6,178 nucleotides of DNA, taken from positions 1-6,178 of the forward strand of contig CAZXDS010000198.1 in assembly GCA_964639525.1 (NCBI GenBank), written 5' to 3'. A program made the translations under genes and the position numbers. This stretch comes from CAZXDS01 sp964639525. Lineage in GTDB: Bacteria > Bacteroidota > Ignavibacteria > Ignavibacteriales > Melioribacteraceae. Position 1 is the stretch's first letter. Every line of letters begins with the position of its first letter. Under the pieces are notes generated by a model. That model saw only the letters and a list, made by a program, of their open reading frames with translations. It had not been told where the DNA came from and made no database searches. Positions 5,246-6,178 of the stretch are shown piece by piece.

Positions 5246-6166
5246 ATGAATAATCAATTTGAAAAAATAGAATCGATTAAAGTTCCTGAATTGGATGAAA
5301 TATTGGGCAAACCATTTAAAGTATTGAATGACGGTTTTGTTAGGGTTATTGATTATATGGGAAATGACGGTGCAATTGTGCAAGCTGCACGCGTATCCTA
5401 CGGGAAAGGAACAAAGCCAGTCAGGCAAGATAGGGGATTGATACGTTATCTGATGAGGCATAAACACACTACACCTTTTGAAATGTGTGAATTGAAACTA
5501 CATTTGAGAATACCGATGGATGCATGGCGACAGTGGATTAGGCATCGAACAGCGAATGTAAACGAGTATTCCACTCGCTATTCAATTGCAATAGATGCAA
5601 CTCAAACTACTTTGCCGGGCGAATGGAGAGTTCAATCCGATACAAACAGGCAGGGAAGTGCCGGATTTGCTGAGAATATATTAGGTGAACAAATGACAAA
5701 TGATGAAAAGGAACTTCATTGGCTTGCCCGAAATATTTACAACAAGAGAATTGATGCCGGAATTGCTCGTGAGCAAGCTCGGAAGGATTTGCCACTCTCC
5801 ACATATACTGAGGCTTATTGGAAAGTTGACCTGCATAATTTGCTTCATTTTTTAAGACTAAGAATGGAGAAAAATGCTCAACTTGAGATTAGAAAATATG
5901 CTGAAATTATTGGCAATGAAATTGTGAGTCGTTGGGTGCCGCTTACTTGGGAAGCATTTATGGATTTTTCAATGAATTCAACAAATTTTTCATCTAAAGA
6001 AATGGATATATTGAAATTTATCTATATGAACAATCTGCAAGCTGCAAAAGAAGTCGCCGAAGAATCAGGATGGCTAAGAATTAAAGACGGCAGCTTTATT
6101 AAGAGTTTGGAAAGAACCGAGTTTGAGCAGAAAATGGATATCCTTAATATTAAATATCCGTGGTAA
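5246..6166 (+). CDS. thyX: Flavin-dependent thymidylate synthase ThyX
   Basis: ThyX makes dTMP from dUMP using FAD, NADPH and methylene-tetrahydrofolate, replacing the unrelated ThyA. The signature RHRX7S is R99-H100-R101 to S109, within RHRTANVNEYSTRYS. Supporting motifs are AARVSYGKGT (47-56), HTTPFE (74-79), REQARKDLP (175-183) and WKVDLHNLLHFLRLRM...AQLEIRKYAE (192-220), which bind FAD and dUMP. At 306 residues it is longer than compact ThyX proteins. The extra length is an insert around 115-145 (LPGEWRVQSDTNRQGSAGF) and a C-terminal tail from about 232 (VPLTWEAFMDFSMNSTNFSS onward), both of which occur in longer family members. The ATG at 5246 lies 11 bases after the HIT stop and has no Shine-Dalgarno sequence, only an A/T leader. 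Coupling to HIT translation is therefore possible. The stop is complete, and 12 bases of unassigned sequence follow. Confidence 0.96.
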   Translation: MNNQFEKIESIKVPELDEILGKPFKVLNDGFVRVIDYMGNDGAIVQAARVSYGKGTKPVRQDRGLIRYLMRHKHTTPFEMCELKLHLRIPMDAWRQWIRHRTANVNEYSTRYSIAIDATQTTLPGEWRVQSDTNRQGSAGFAENILGEQMTNDEKELHWLARNIYNKRIDAGIAREQARKDLPLSTYTEAYWKVDLHNLLHFLRLRMEKNAQLEIRKYAEIIGNEIVSRWVPLTWEAFMDFSMNSTNFSSKEMDILKFIYMNNLQAAKEVAEESGWLRIKDGSFIKSLERTEFEQKMDILNIKYPW

Positions 6167-6178
6167 CCTATTGAAATT

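Noticed and set aside
695..6166. Idea that Maf, HIT and ThyX form one nucleotide-handling system
   Set aside because: Maf is separated from the other two by a gene-free stretch and a complete terminator-bounded unit. All three are common housekeeping proteins, and there is no shared regulatory site.

Overview
The window is AT-rich (by eye, about two-thirds A+T) and carries seven protein genes, all on the + strand. I found no RNA genes, CRISPR array, insertion sequence or phage genes. Codon use and gene style are even throughout. Some starts have a clear Shine-Dalgarno sequence (ytxH, the EF-G paralogue, the HIT gene) and others have none (the first gene, maf, thyX). That mix, together with a small secreted fibronectin-III-like protein that opens with a TSSETNLDYFVVERK-type strand, suggests a Bacteroidota/Chlorobiota-type bacterium, possibly Ignavibacteria-like. 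This placement is an inference and has not been tested.

Layout. Positions 1-205 are non-coding, with a weakly supported RNA fold and a possible promoter. Positions 206-610 encode a small exported beta-sandwich protein of unknown function. Positions 695-1273 encode Maf, a house-cleaning nucleotide pyrophosphatase. Positions 1274-1731 are a 458-base gene-free stretch holding an A/T-rich hairpin that may end maf, a nested inverted-repeat element (about 1449-1600), and the start region of the next transcription unit. Positions 1732-4676 look like one unit: a YtxH-type membrane-anchored helical repeat protein, a YtxG/DUF948-like membrane coiled-coil protein, and a divergent EF-G paralogue. It ends at a strong intrinsic terminator (4697-4721). 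Positions 4737-6166 encode a HIT-family nucleotide hydrolase/phosphorylase and the flavin-dependent thymidylate synthase ThyX, 11 bases apart.

How the genes may work together. The ytxH-ytxG pair recalls the ytxGHJ stress operon of Bacillus subtilis. Here it is joined to an EF-G-like GTPase whose switch II reads DTPGY instead of DTPGH, a change in the residue that supports GTP hydrolysis. A stress- or starvation-linked unit is therefore a reasonable hypothesis. A perfect 10-bp hairpin across the ytxH stop and ytxG start suggests translational coupling. Maf, HIT and ThyX all act on nucleotides, but Maf is separated from the other two by the intervening unit, and nothing shows that they form one system.

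I did not find a convincing new multi-gene system. The best leads are the stop/start hairpin, the stress-type genes next to the EF-G paralogue, the nested inverted-repeat element, and the 11-residue repeat architecture of the YtxH protein.
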